Origin: Plotosus lineatus
Taxonomy: Eukaryota > Chordata > Actinopteri > Siluriformes > Plotosidae
Reading direction: 5' to 3'
DNA length: 64,000 nt
NCBI GenBank assembly: GCA_024760905.1
Contig: CM045746.1
Span: 13,329,466 to 13,393,465, forward strand
The notes under the pieces are model-generated. The model searched no databases. It had not been told where the DNA came from and worked only from the letters and a program-made list of their open reading frames with translations. Positions 11,020 through 20,312 of this stretch are shown piece by piece. The translations under genes and the position numbers were made by a program. Numbering within the stretch: position 1 is the first letter of the stretch; every line of letters starts with the position of its first letter.

Positions 11020-11690
11020 GGGGTGGGGGTTCAGTTCTCATAAAAATCCTTCTTCTGCTATTTCAATTTGCCAGTTACTTTTTTAATGAATTTGATCATG
11101 TGTAAAATAATAATAATGCACAATGAATATCTAATAGTAAATAATGATTTGCAAAATAAAAAATATACAGTTCAGCATCCAATATATTTTATTCTATTAC
11201 ATCAGTTGTTTTGTTACATAACATATCATTGCCACAGATTATCACAAAACAAAAGGCACAAATAGATTTTAATTCTTCCTGTAAGATCTGTAAACATGTT
11301 GCTCCAGCAGTAAAGAAATACATAAGGGGGAAAAGGAAAGATTTTTTGTGTCAGTAATTAATCATGTCAGGTAAGAGAAAAGCCTTTAGCATAAAACATA
11401 TATTTGTCCAAATGATGCATGACTCTCGATAGTATATAATAATATTAAAAAAAAAAAGGAAGGGGGGGGGAGGGGGGGTGCACCCTCACTACAGCTGGAG
11501 GATTAAAAACTTACAGTATCCATTTTATTGCTGCAGCATTGCATAGGCTTTATTCCCCTTATTCCCCTTGCAGTCCTGCAGCTGTATTGCACTCGTTTTC
11601 TTTACTGATACTCAGTGGCTATTCTACAGTCTGTTAGGAACCAAGCTGAGCAATTTACAGGCGTGCCATTTAACTAGAATTCAACACCAC
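10274..11690. other. Spacer with simple repeats
   Basis: Unassigned AT-rich sequence. Simple repeats are an A-run at 10502-10525, (CA)n at 10602-10635, (AC)n at 10984-11019 and G-rich runs near 11461-11478. I see no convincing exon or element. Confidence 0.5.
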
Positions 11691-12165
11691 TTATAGTCTA
11701 AAACCAAATAAATAAATAAATACAAATATACTGCAGACAGACAATATTTATCAAAATTATTGTCCAGGTTAGCGGATTTTCTCCTCCACAAAAAAAAAAA
11801 AAAAAAATCACTCCACTTTTGATGACCTGTAAAAAACAGGAAAAAATGACAGAAGCGATGCGGACTTCGATAACCATGACCAAACCCAAGTTGACTGGTT
11901 TGAAGGGCTGACTGTGACTAGCAGCATTTATGCTCTGTCAGCCCGTGAGCTCAGCGAAGAAGTCAACTGCCAGTGTCCAATTCTGACTCTTGACTACATT
12001 TCCACTCACGTCATGGAAAGCAGAGTTGGACACACAGGTAGACTGTTCAATCTGTCACTTTTCCAGTTCGTCTCAGCTCAGAATAGGAAATTTTCAGCTA
12101 CTTGTTTTTTTTTTTTTTTTTCTGTCTTCTTGCCCTGAAATGTACACGATAACTTTGACAGGTGC
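11691..12165. other. Spacer, nothing recognised
   Basis: Contains A-runs at 11790-11807 and a T-run near 12106-12121. No gene recognised. Confidence 0.35.
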
Positions 12166-12399
12166 TGAATAGCCTTTATACACAGACACACAACTGCTTA
12201 CAACATTCTCACTAGTTACTGGCCTCTCTCCCTTTAAGCACACAAAAATAGGTGCTGGTAATAATAAACAGATGAAACTCATCAACACATTACCTGCTAG
12301 TGCTGCCTGACACCTCTCTGCCTGCAGAGGGCACTCAAGCACATCTTTGCTGCCACAGACCTTGACTGCTAGACTCAGGCCAGGAAACCATCTGGTTTG

Positions 12400-13400
12400 C
12401 AGTTGGCTATCCACCCCTTCCCCCAGGTGGGAGAGGTACTCAACCCGATCCCCCGGCCTGTGGACCACCTTGAACTTAAAAGGTTGTAGTGCTAAATATG
12501 AACAGATGATATTTGCATTGGCATCTTTCATGTGATGGAGATATCGGAGCAGGACTCGGGATGAAAAGGCATCTCAGCAGGTAGTATCGGAGACTAAGCA
12601 CCATCCACATGATGGCCAGACACTCCTCCGTGGTGCAAAACTTGCTATTGTACAGGAAGGACTTCCAGCTGACGTACCTCATTGGGTGCTCCTCTACCTA
12701 GCAGGAAGCATGTACACATAATTCTGTCCACTGGACAAGATCTGGTGCCCCATTTTTTAGTGAGTAGGCTAGAGGTATCTGAAAAATTTGGTACAAATCT
12801 TCTGTAATACCCAGCCATTTCCAGGCTTAATGGTTTTAGGCCTCAGGCAGGCTGCAATCACTGCCATCTTATTAAGTTGGGGATGCACCTGCTTGTGACC
12901 CAAGTGGAATCCTAGACACTGGACTTCCACTTGTGCAATTGCATTCCTATTTGGGTTTGCTGTTAGCCCTGCCCACTTCAACGATGTCAGGACAGCCCTT
13001 AGGCCAGGGGTGTTAAACTCGTGCCACAAAGGGCCATGTGGCTGCAGGTCTTTGCTTCAACCAAGCAGCAGCACACCTGACTTGGCTCATTTCATCAATT
13101 GAGCTGAGTATTCAGCCAGTTGATTGGTCAATCTCTGTACAGAGCACACAGATTGACCAATCGGCTGCCTGAAGACCTAGATCAGTTGATTAAATGAGTC
13201 AAGTCAGGTGTGCTGCTGCTTGGTTGAAGCAAAGACCTGCAGCCACATGGCCCTTTGTGGCACGAGTTTGACACCCCTGCCATAGGTAGATGTCACTGCC
13301 AAGTCGTACTGTAAATAACAATATATCTAAGTAGGCAGCGGCATACACATGATGCTAATACACCATTTGTATCCAAGAGGAATTAAAATATCACTGCGGT
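12400..13400 (-). pseudogene. Gypsy reverse transcriptase/RNase H remnant
   Basis: Pieces in order on the minus strand are as follows. Around 13325-13290 is VYAAAYLDI followed by VIYSTTWQ in another frame, which is the area of the RT YLDD catalytic motif. After the MITE, 13004-12769 gives AVLTSLKWAGLTANPN and VQCLGFHLGHKQVHPQ. Then comes RNase H: RYVSWKSFL...EECLAI...LRYYLL (12682-12550), and LALQPFKFKVVHRPGDRVEY (12531-12400). The order and motifs match Gypsy pol. Several frameshifts and stops separate the pieces, so no protein can be made. Confidence 0.72.
13005..13279. mobile_element. Palindromic (foldback) hAT-type MITE in Gypsy RT
   Basis: This 275-bp element is a near-perfect inverted repeat. 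Each arm of about 130 bases begins CAGGGGTGT(T/C)AAACTCGTGCC and continues through GGGCCATGTGGCTGCAGG and AGCAGCAGCACACCTGACTT. The flanks CCTTAGGC (12997-13004) and CCATAGGT (13280-13287) are an imperfect 8-bp TSD (6 of 8), as expected for hAT elements. It has no coding capacity. It interrupts the Gypsy RT just after the YLDD region. Confidence 0.85.
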
Positions 13401-13420
13401 GCCAAACAATCAAAATTAAC

Positions 13421-13766
13421 ATGTGAAAAACATGTCAAAATAAACAATTGGTGTAAATCAGGGTTGAAAAAGCTTTTTTTCTTCAAAAAAGTAAATTTTA
13501 AACAACTGTTCTGCACATTTTATTTATGTTTATTGTTCTGTTTTAATATAACTTATGAACTTAAAATGGATAAAAAAGTGATAGCCTTATTACAAAAAAA
13601 AAAAAAAAAAATGCCGAGTTCCACCTGTTATGTTGGAGAGATTTCTTCTGCGCATGCGCACTATCGCAGCAATTCCCGCTTCAGGTTTTATTATTTGGGC
13701 AGTGAATGCTTTGGTTAAACAAAACACATGAGTGTCTTTTACCATATTTTAAACTTTTTTTTCAAC
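13421..13766. other. Spacer, nothing recognised
   Basis: AT-rich with an A-run at 13593-13610. Nothing identified. Confidence 0.35.
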
Positions 13767-13768
13767 TA

Positions 13769-15322
13769 CTAGTCCTTCTCAAAAAATTAGCATATTGTGA
13801 TAAAGTTCATTATTTTCTGTAATGCACTGATACAAATTAAACTTTCATATATTTTAGATTCGTTGCACACCAACTGAAATATTTCAGGTCTTTTATTGTT
13901 GTAATACTGATGATTTTGGCATACAGCTCATGAAAACCCAAAATTCCTACCTCAAAAAATTAGCATATCATGTTCAGGTAGTCTAAACGAGCTATTAACC
14001 TAATCATCTGAATCAACCAATTAACTCTAAACACCTGCAAAAGATTCCTGAGGCTTTTAAAAACTCCCAGCCTGGTTCATTACTCAAAACCGCAATCATG
14101 GGTAAGACTGCCGACCTGACTGCTGTCCAGAAGGCCATCATTGACACCCTCAAGCAAGAGGGGAAGACACAGAAAGAAATCTCTGAGCGAATAGGCTGTT
14201 CCCAGAGTGCTCTATCAAGGACCTCAGTGGGACGTCTGTGGGAAGGAAAAAGTGTGGCAGAAAACGCTGCACAACCAGAAGAGGTGACCGGACCCTGAGG
14301 AAGATTGTGGAGAAGGGCCGATTCCAGACCTTGGGGGACCTGTGGAAGCAGTGGACAGGGCTACAGGTGCCGCATTCCCCAGGTCAAGCCACTTTTGAAT
14401 CAGAAACGGCAGCAGAAGCGGCTGACCTGGGCTACAGAGAAGCAGCACTGGACTGTTGCTCAGTGGTCCAAAGTACTTTTTTTCGGATGAAAGCCAGTTT
14501 TGCGTGTCATTCGGAAATCAATGTGCCAGAGTTTGGAGGAAGACTGGGGAGAAGGAAATGCCAAAATGCCTGAAGTCCAGTGTCAAGTCCCCACAGTCAG
14601 TGATGGTCTGGGGTGCCATGTCAGCTGCTGGTGTTGGTCCACTGTATTTTATCAAGGGCAGGGTCAATGCAGCTCGCTATCAGGAGATTTTGGAGCACTT
14701 CATGCTTCCATCTGCTGAAAAGCTTTATGGAGATGAAGATTTCATTTTTCAGCACGACCTGGCACCTGCTCACAGTGCCAAAACCACTGGGAAATGGTTT
14801 ACTGACCATGGTATTACTGTGCTCAATTGGCCTGCCAACTCTCCTGACCTGAACTCCATAGAGAATCTGTGGGATATTGTGAAGAGAAAGTTGAGAGACA
14901 CCAGACCCAACACTGTGGATGAGCTTAAGGCCGCTATCGAAGCATCCTGGGCCTCCGTAACACCTCAGCAGTGCCACAGGCTGATTGCCTCCATGCCACG
15001 CCGCATTGAAGCAGTCATTTCTGCAAAAGGATTCCCGACCAAGTATTGAGTGCATAACTGAACATAATTATTTGAAGGTTGACTTTTTTGTATTAAAAAC
15101 ACTTTTTTTATTGGTCAGATGAAATATGCTAATTTTTTGAGATAGGAATTTTGGTTTTTCTTTACTTTTTTGCCAAAATTATCACGATTAAAACAATAAA
15201 AGGCTTGAACTACTTCAGTTGTTTGTAATGAATCTAAAATCTATGAAAGTCTAATGTTTATCAGTACATTACAGAAAATGATGAACTTTATCACAATATG
15301 CTAATTTTTTTAGAAGGACTAG
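13769..15322 (+). mobile_element. Tc1-like transposon, near-complete copy with both TIRs
   Basis: Terminal inverted repeats begin CTAGTCCTTCTCAAAAAATT and extend through ATTAGCATATTGTGATAAAG at both ends. TA duplications lie at 13767-13768 and 15323-15324. Length is 1,554 bp, normal for Tc1. It holds a transposase gene broken by small indels only. A second solo right-end fragment of the same family is at 55774-55825. Confidence 0.95.
14098..15049 (+). pseudogene. Tc1 transposase, DD34E triad present, small frameshifts
   Basis: The start is MGKTADLTAVQKAIIDTL at 14098, the paired-like helix-turn-helix (QKEISERIGCSQSALSR). A deletion near 14218 shifts the frame into GRKKCGRKRCTTRRGDRTLR at 14238. 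Further shifts follow, with YRCRIPQVKPLLNQK in another frame at 14365. An extra T in the run near 14478 again changes frame. From 14478 the catalytic core is open to the stop at 15047: SDESQF (first Asp), IFQHDLAPAHS (second Asp), SIENLWD (Glu, 34 residues after the second Asp). It ends KGFPTKY. The core is unusually well kept. Confidence 0.9.
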
Positions 15323-15324
15323 TA

Positions 15325-15448
15325 TATCTATCGATTTTCTTGAAGTTTCCCATTTCATGTCTACAAATCATGTCTCATTATCTTCACAATAACTTGTTCG
15401 CAATCCTCCTGATTGGATTCCTGATATATATACACACACACACACACA
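15325..15448. repeat. Spacer and (AC)n preceding MITE
   Basis: Short spacer ending in an alternating TA/CA tract at about 15422-15448. Confidence 0.4.
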
Positions 15449-15581
15449 CAGGGGTCCCTCGCTACTTCATGCTTCAATTCATGCGGCTTCAGTGCATCGT
15501 GATTTTTTGTTTTTTTTTTTTCTAAAAAAATCCCGTAGGGATCTAATGTCCAAATTAACCGCAGAGAGTGAGGGATCCCTG
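15449..15581. mobile_element. Tigger-like mini-MITE (CAGGGGTCCCTCGC ends)
   Basis: A 133-bp unit starting CAGGGGTCCCTCGCTACTTC and ending GAGTGAGGGATCCCTG, followed by TA at 15582-15583. The two ends match, respectively, the opposite ends of the neighbouring 15588-16004 element. It therefore looks like a family member that lost almost all internal sequence. Confidence 0.65.
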
Positions 15582-15587
15582 TATATA

Positions 15588-16004
15588 CAGTGAATCCTCG
15601 CTACCTCGTGCTTCAGTTTCTGTGGCTTCAGTGCACCTCGAATTTTTTCAAAAATATTCATCGAAAAATAAAAAAAATTAGGGGAAACGTTAAGAAAAAT
15701 ACTGCAAAACAAGGCAAATTATGAAAAACAACCAAACAAAACTACTTACATTTTTATGTGAGGTGCGCATCTGCCTGTATGCGCGTGCGTCTGTATTTAT
15801 ATTTTATTTACATCTTACGCATTATTTTTGAATGTTTAATTGTTATTATAAGCATTTATAGCGTTGAATATGTATTTATTGATTTTATATACACATATAC
15901 GTGTACATATACGTCAGTTAGGAGAGGTTGATCCTAGTTCACAGAAACCAGTGGTCGCGGGGTGTCCTCAGTCCCAATTAACCGCGAAAAGTGAGGGATC
16001 CCTG
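15588..16004. mobile_element. Tigger-like MITE (CAGTGAATCCTCGC...GGGATCCCTG)
   Basis: This is a 417-bp element with TA at 15586-15587 and 16005-16006. The left end is CAGTGAATCCTCGCTACCTC and the right end is CGAAAAGTGAGGGATCCCTG. The ends are complementary in outline (CAG..CCTCGC/GTGAGG..CTG). Related copies in the opposite orientation are 21434-22282 and 58320-58782. No transposase codons seen. Confidence 0.75.
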
Positions 16005-16082
16005 TATATGTATGTATGTATGATTCAGATATAGATTAGAGAGCGAGAGAGCGAGAGTGAGTGTGTGTGTCTGTGTGAATCA

Positions 16083-16262
16083 ACCAAGTTCCCTCAAGTT
16101 CATCAGGAATCCTCCAAGTTCCCTTAAGATCATCTCAAATCCATCAAGTTCCTTCAAGATAATCAGAAATCCACCAAGATCTCTCAAGATCAAAAGGAAT
16201 CCACCAAGTTCCGTCAAGATCATCAGGAATCCACAAGTTCCCTCAAGATCATCACAATTTGA
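16083..16262. repeat. 30-bp minisatellite, about six units
   Basis: Units of about 30 bp resemble CAAGATCATCAGGAATCCAC plus CAAGTTCCCT, with a few substitutions and one shortened unit. Because the unit length is a multiple of three, open frames run through the array on both strands (16057-16374 plus, 16080-16274 minus). This explains those frames without a gene. Confidence 0.85.
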
Positions 16263-16379
16263 TGAATCCACCACGACCCTGAACTCATCACGATCCTCTC
16301 AAATCGTGGAGATTATGGAGGTTGTGCCCCAGCGACAGCCCAGGGTCAAACAAATTGTTCTTGTACTATGTTAGGATTG

Positions 16380-16583
16380 TGCCTGCTTCATTTTATTTCT
16401 TTATTTTATTTTCTATTTATAGAGCATCTTTCTTCTTAAGAAGACGAAGAAGAAGATAGCATGTTTTTAACACCCATGATACTTTTATAAGTATCTAACT
16501 TTTATGTCCGTTTATAATATTTTATACTTAAACAAAGTAGTATAATGAAAAAGTAGTAGGAGGAAAAGGACAGTAATAGAGTA
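16380..16583. other. Spacer, nothing recognised
   Basis: AT-rich stretch with an AAGAAGACGAAGAAGAAG run near 16437. No gene. Confidence 0.3.
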
Positions 16584-16792
16584 CAGACGCTCCCCAGCGT
16601 ACGAACGAGTTAGGTTCCAGATGGCTGTTCGTTAGATGAATTTGTTTGTAAGTTGTTACAGGGCATTCTTTAGAGGGGAATGTATGTTTGTACTGTATAC
16701 AATCCCTCTCTCTCTCTCTCTCTCTCTCTCGGAGTTATTGTACAACTGACCACGCAGTGTAACGATGCTCTTGAGCTCAGTCTAATTGAAAG

Positions 16793-16833
<41 letters not shown>

Positions 16834-17593
16834 ATCATCACATTATCAATATCATTTTGTCCCGTGTTTAAACTCCTGGTTCCTCTCAAGCACAGCACAG
16901 CAGATCTGATCAGATTTACAGATTTTCACTCTTATCCAGTCCATTATAACACTGGAGTCAATTTGTTTCTTGTTTGAAACTTTTGGCAGGAATTCAGAAA
17001 TGTATCATTCTGCTTTTCTTCCCAGACTGGGTCAGCCACGCCCCCTCTGCTGGAGCCTAGTATTATGTGTACCTCAGGATAATGTTTAATCATATTTCAT
17101 ACTTATATTTATGATATATCTTTCTATAGATTTTATTCCATTCTGTCTGTCTTCCTTTCGGCTTTTTCCCTTTTACTCGGGAGTCGCCACAGCGAATCAT
17201 CTGATTCGCACATTTGATTTGGCAGAGGTTTTTACGTCGGATGCCCTTCCTGTCACAACCCTTTTAGCAAGGGACAGAAACACGCTGACGACTTTGCAGC
17301 CTACTCTGTACGAAAGTCAGCAATGGTTCTTTTACATGCCTCACACCATAGACAGTGACAGACATGGCCTGCCTTTGATAACCCAGTTAGCAGCACTGGG
17401 GGGGACAGTGACAACCTTGTGGAGAGTGGGACTCGAACCCCCAACCTTTGGATCAGCGATCCAGCACCCTATACCACTAGACCAGATTTTATTCGATTCT
17501 ATTACTACTTGTTCTTCTATTTCATTTCACTTTCACTCTCGACCTCGGATCGGATGTTCGTAAAACGGATGTTCGTATGTGGGGGAGCGTCTG
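16584..17593. mobile_element. Tigger-like MITE (CAGACGCTCCCC ends) carrying a SINE
   Basis: Ends are CAGACGCTCCCCAGCGTACG and, at the right, CGTATGTGGGGGAGCGTCTG. TA lies at 16582-16583 and 17594-17595. Removing the SINE (17144-17484) and its TSD leaves about 650 bp. Inside are two (CT)n tracts at 16705-16731 and 16797-16829. Repeated GTTCGTA words occur near both ends. No coding remnant recognised. Confidence 0.8.
17144..17484 (-). mobile_element. tRNA-derived SINE with RTE LINE tail (family A), with TSD
   Basis: A 341-bp insertion with a 15-bp TSD, GATTTTATTCCATTC and GATTTTATTCGATTC (17129-17143, 17485-17499; one mismatch). Read on the minus strand it has a tRNA-like head (TGGTCTAGTGGTATAGGGTG, B-box GGTTCGAGTCCC). 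Next is a SINE-specific body, then a segment matching the RTE 5' leader (CGGATGCCCTTCCTGTCACA in plus-strand form, at 17236). Last is the RTE 3' terminus (plus-strand CTTTCGGCT...GTCGCCACAGC at 17156-17191). Sharing a 3' tail with a LINE is the known mark of trans-mobilisation. Confidence 0.88.
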
Positions 17594-17599
17594 TATTTT

Positions 17600-17793
17600 A
17601 AAAAAAAGCTGCCAAGAATTAAGAAATCAATTCGAGTCAGGATGAGTACTAAAACAATGCTGTTTAGCCAAAGTGTTGTATAAATGTGCAGAGAAAAAGA
17701 ACGGTAATAATAACAACATAATAAGAACTGGTGCTGTTACAGTCTCTCAACAGTATTCCACTGCATATTCCTATAGTAACTCCGAACAGTCAT
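17600..17793. other. Spacer, nothing recognised
   Basis: No recognised feature. Confidence 0.3.
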
Positions 17794-17872
17794 TCATTTT
17801 CTCAACTGCTTAATCCTAATTAGGTTCACGGGGAGGCTGGCGCCCATCTCGGACGACTCCAGGCAACTCTGA
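17794..17872 (-). mobile_element. SINE family B, 3' end only
   Basis: The plus strand reads CATTCATTTTCTCAACTGCT then TTAATCCTAATTAGGTTCAC and GGGGAGGCTGGCGCCCATCT. This is the reversed 3' end of family B; the rest is missing. Confidence 0.75.
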
Positions 17873-17984
17873 CACATGAATACAGTATTTATATACTCAA
17901 TTCAAGTACATTTTTTATGGACCACGTCAGATATTGCACATGGCAATAAACTATGAAGATCTTTTTTTTGTGTGTGATTGTAGA

Positions 17985-18135
17985 CCAGGGGCTTTCAATG
18001 TTAAAGAGTCGGAGTACCTACAGGCTTTCAGACCTGCCAAATAGAGGACACACTTGATATTTGATTGAGGATGAAGATTAACTGATTAAATAAGTGAAAT
18101 CAGGTCTCGCTCCTGCCTGCAGCTACTCCCATCGT
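17985..18135. mobile_element. Possible hAT-type MITE half
   Basis: It begins CAGGGGCTTTCAATGTTAAA and contains CTGATTAAATAAGTGAAATC and AGGTCTCGCTCCTGCCTGCAG. These resemble parts of the palindromic MITE at 13005-13279. Only one arm is evident, so the assignment is tentative. Confidence 0.35.
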
Positions 18136-18254
18136 TTGCAGATAAGACTGAACACACCTTTTATGTTTTTTGGTGAATGATTATTGGATATAATAACTTT
18201 AATAAACTATTATCAACAGCTGACCAGCAGACATTAACTCAGCTAACTAATGAT

Positions 18255-18470
18255 GGGCGTATCACTATTTAGCAACAATATTGTGAAACGAGGATAACCT
18301 GATAAAAAAGGAAAACAAAAGAGAATGTTGTGGTTTTATTTCACATTTTTAATTGATTCACAGATTATTTGCAGTTTGCCGGATGAATAATAAGCAACTA
18401 CTGAATTATCAGAAACATAATATGGAGAATTATTCAGACGAGGAGTATCAGCGGAGATTAAAGACTGAGA
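18255..18470 (+). repeat. Unclassified dispersed repeat, copy 1
   Basis: This closely matches 23775-23995 in direct orientation. Shared blocks include ATTTTTAATTGATTCA, CAGTTTGCC, GGATGAATAATAAG versus GGATGGATAATAAG, AACTACTGAATTA and TATGGAGAATTATT. Each copy is followed within ~60 bases by a reversed family B-type SINE part. No coding potential or TIR recognised. Confidence 0.7.
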
Positions 18471-18484
18471 CAGAATCATTTTTT

Positions 18485-18815
18485 GTATCATTCATTCATT
18501 TTCTGAACCGCTTAATCCTAATTAGGGTGGCAGGAAGGCTGGTGCCATCTCAGCAGACTCTGGAGACGAGCGTAGAATACACCCTGGACAGCTTGGCAGG
18601 CCATCGCAGGGTAGAAACATGCTGGCAGTTATGCAGCGACACTTGACGAAAGTCAGCAATGGTTCTTTTACCTGAACCTCACCAGAGACAGTGAGAGACA
18701 TGGCTGGACTTTGATAACCCAATTAGCTGCATTGACAACCTCTTGACAGCGGGGCTTGAACCCCAACCTTAGGAACGGCGTTCAAGCACCTTACCACTGG
18801 GCCACCACTGCCCAC
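18485..18815 (-). mobile_element. Chimeric SINE: family A head/body with family B tail
   Basis: On the minus strand the head and body (18815-18622) match family A: GGGGTTCAAGCCCCGC-type B-box area near 18760, and blocks reversed as CGAAAGTCAGCAATGGTTCT and AACCCAATTAGCTGCATTG. After 18620 the sequence switches to the family B 3' end (plus-strand CATTTTCTGAACCGCTTAAT, TAATTAGGGTGGCAGGAAGG, AATACACCCTGGACAGCTTG). The RTE-derived tail of family A is absent. The two parts join without a gap near 18622. Confidence 0.75.
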
Positions 18816-19055
18816 TGTTTTATTATTTATTCAAAATATTTTTAAAGTAGACAATCACATTTACTATATTGCACATGCCAATCATGCAGTAATCAATAAT
18901 CAACTTATCAGATTAAAGTGATCTTTATTGTCAACTGTTGCATGAGCAACGAAAACGTTTAGCAGCTCTTTGTTTAGCAGAAATTATAAAATAAAATGTG
19001 CACAACTAAGGAACCACACTAAGCTAAACATGTGCATATACCTACTAGTATAGAA
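18816..19055. other. Spacer, nothing recognised
   Basis: AT-rich, no recognised feature. Confidence 0.3.
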
Positions 19056-19207
19056 CAGTGCTTGTCAATTATTTTCTGTGGTGCCCCCTCTACGAAGAAA
19101 AAAACATTTCACGCCCCCCCCACCGCCCCGCGAGCGACTATAAATAGTATTATTTATCTATAAAATTATTAGTATACCTCTGCATAACATTTTATCTTTA
19201 TCTAATA

Positions 19208-19590
19208 CAGTCAGCCCCCTACCTACGAAATTCACCCGTTCCAGAGCCTTTTTCGTAACGCGGGGATTTCGTCAGTAGGGGGTCGCATTTTACATCGTGG
19301 GACAGGAGGTCTTATTTTATATATCTTATTTTTATATTCGTGAAATTAGCACCGGTCCACGAGCATTTGATGGCATTTTTGTGGGAGGTCCGGAAAAATC
19401 CAACCCAATAACAGCCCCCGTGTCAGACAGAAGGCTTTTTTAGTAAAATGAACAATCCGCCGTTGCCGAAGATATGACACTTCATAAACTTGATAAAGTA
19501 ACACTAATAGTTACAGACCGTCCGTGTTGGGACATCTTTCGGCAACAAGGAAAATTACGGTGCAATAAATTGGTGTTGACTTAATAATAA
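19208..19590. mobile_element. Tigger-like element, left end only
   Basis: It starts CAGTCAGCCCCCTACCTACG after a TA at 19206-19207 and has the GTTCCAGAGCCTTTTTCGTA block. No matching right end occurs before the next element begins at 19593. Either it is truncated, or both left ends now share the single right end at 20312. Confidence 0.6.
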
Positions 19591-19592
19591 TA

Positions 19593-20312
19593 CAGTCGGC
19601 CCCCAACTTACGAAATCAATCCGTTCCAGAACCCTTTTCGTATAGCGGGGATTTAAGTTGGGGGTCGCATCTTACATGTTAAACGCCTAATTCGTTCCAA
19701 GGCTCCAGTCTTTGGACTGGATTAAACCCCATAAACCCTTTAAAATGATAAAAGTACACCAATTTTGTATGAAATATGTGTTAAAAGTAAAAGAAAATTA
19801 TTTATTAAACCATTTAAACATTTTATTAACATATTTATTAATTAAACCATTATTAAATATTTTTTATTAACACACACACACATACACACACCTCTCTCTC
19901 TCTCTCTCTTTTCTCTCTCTCTCGCTGCGGGCCACGCCCACAAGACGTGGAATTCAAAGCGCATTCCTTGCTTGACAAACTCAACTTTAATTTGATTCCT
20001 TGAGGGATCAGAATTCCAGATGAGCTTAAATGCGCCCACATTTATTAAACATTTACTGAATTAAACAACTTAAAAAAACTAAACTCAAAACTAAAGAGTT
20101 AAGTTTTCTTCTGTCTCTATCTGGGAGGCCAGTGGGGCAGGATGTTGAGAGACAGCCAATGAGAGAGCAACTTGCAACTTGATTGGCGCATTTGAATTTC
20201 TTTCGTAAGAGGGGGTTGTTTTCGTATCCCGGGGACGGAAACTTAGGAAAATGATCTTCATAATCCAGGGATTTCGTACCCAGGGGTCTTCGTAAGTAGG
20301 GGGGGCCGACTG
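19593..20312. mobile_element. Tigger-like MITE (CAGTCGGCCCCC ends)
   Basis: A 720-bp element with TA at 19591-19592 and 20313-20314. The left end is CAGTCGGCCCCCAACTTACG and the right end is CGTAAGTAGGGGGGGCCGACTG. The subterminal AACCCTTTAAAATGATAAAA block is shared with 43808-44735 and 46112-47953. All three carry an internal stretch (here 19925-20040) with short opposed GGAATTC/GATCAGAATTCC words, described as a finding. A (CT)n tract is at 19892-19923. Confidence 0.85.

Larger units (their letters stand above)
12166..13420 (-). mobile_element. Ty3/Gypsy retrotransposon fragment (RT, RNase H, then LTR-like end)
   Basis: A decayed Gypsy pol segment on the minus strand, interrupted by a palindromic MITE at 13005-13279. 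Downstream of RNase H (12166-12330) comes a short segment with TAGGTGCTGGTAATAATAAA and ACTCATCAACACATTACCTG. It closely resembles the segment beside Gypsy integrase at 50440-50610 and may be the shared LTR or pre-LTR region. Integrase is absent here, so the copy is internally deleted as well as decayed. Confidence 0.7.

Noticed and set aside
16057..16374. Possible small gene of 105 codons
   Set aside because: Explained by the 30-bp minisatellite, which keeps frames open on both strands.
17430..17490. tRNA-like sequence with B-box GGTTCGAGTCCC as a tRNA gene
   Set aside because: It is the promoter head of a SINE with a TSD and recurs at 21911-22266.
17111..17563. A 150-codon plus-strand frame across a SINE and MITE
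   Set aside because: It crosses the SINE TSD and lies antisense to the SINE; it is not conserved as a frame in the other SINE copies.
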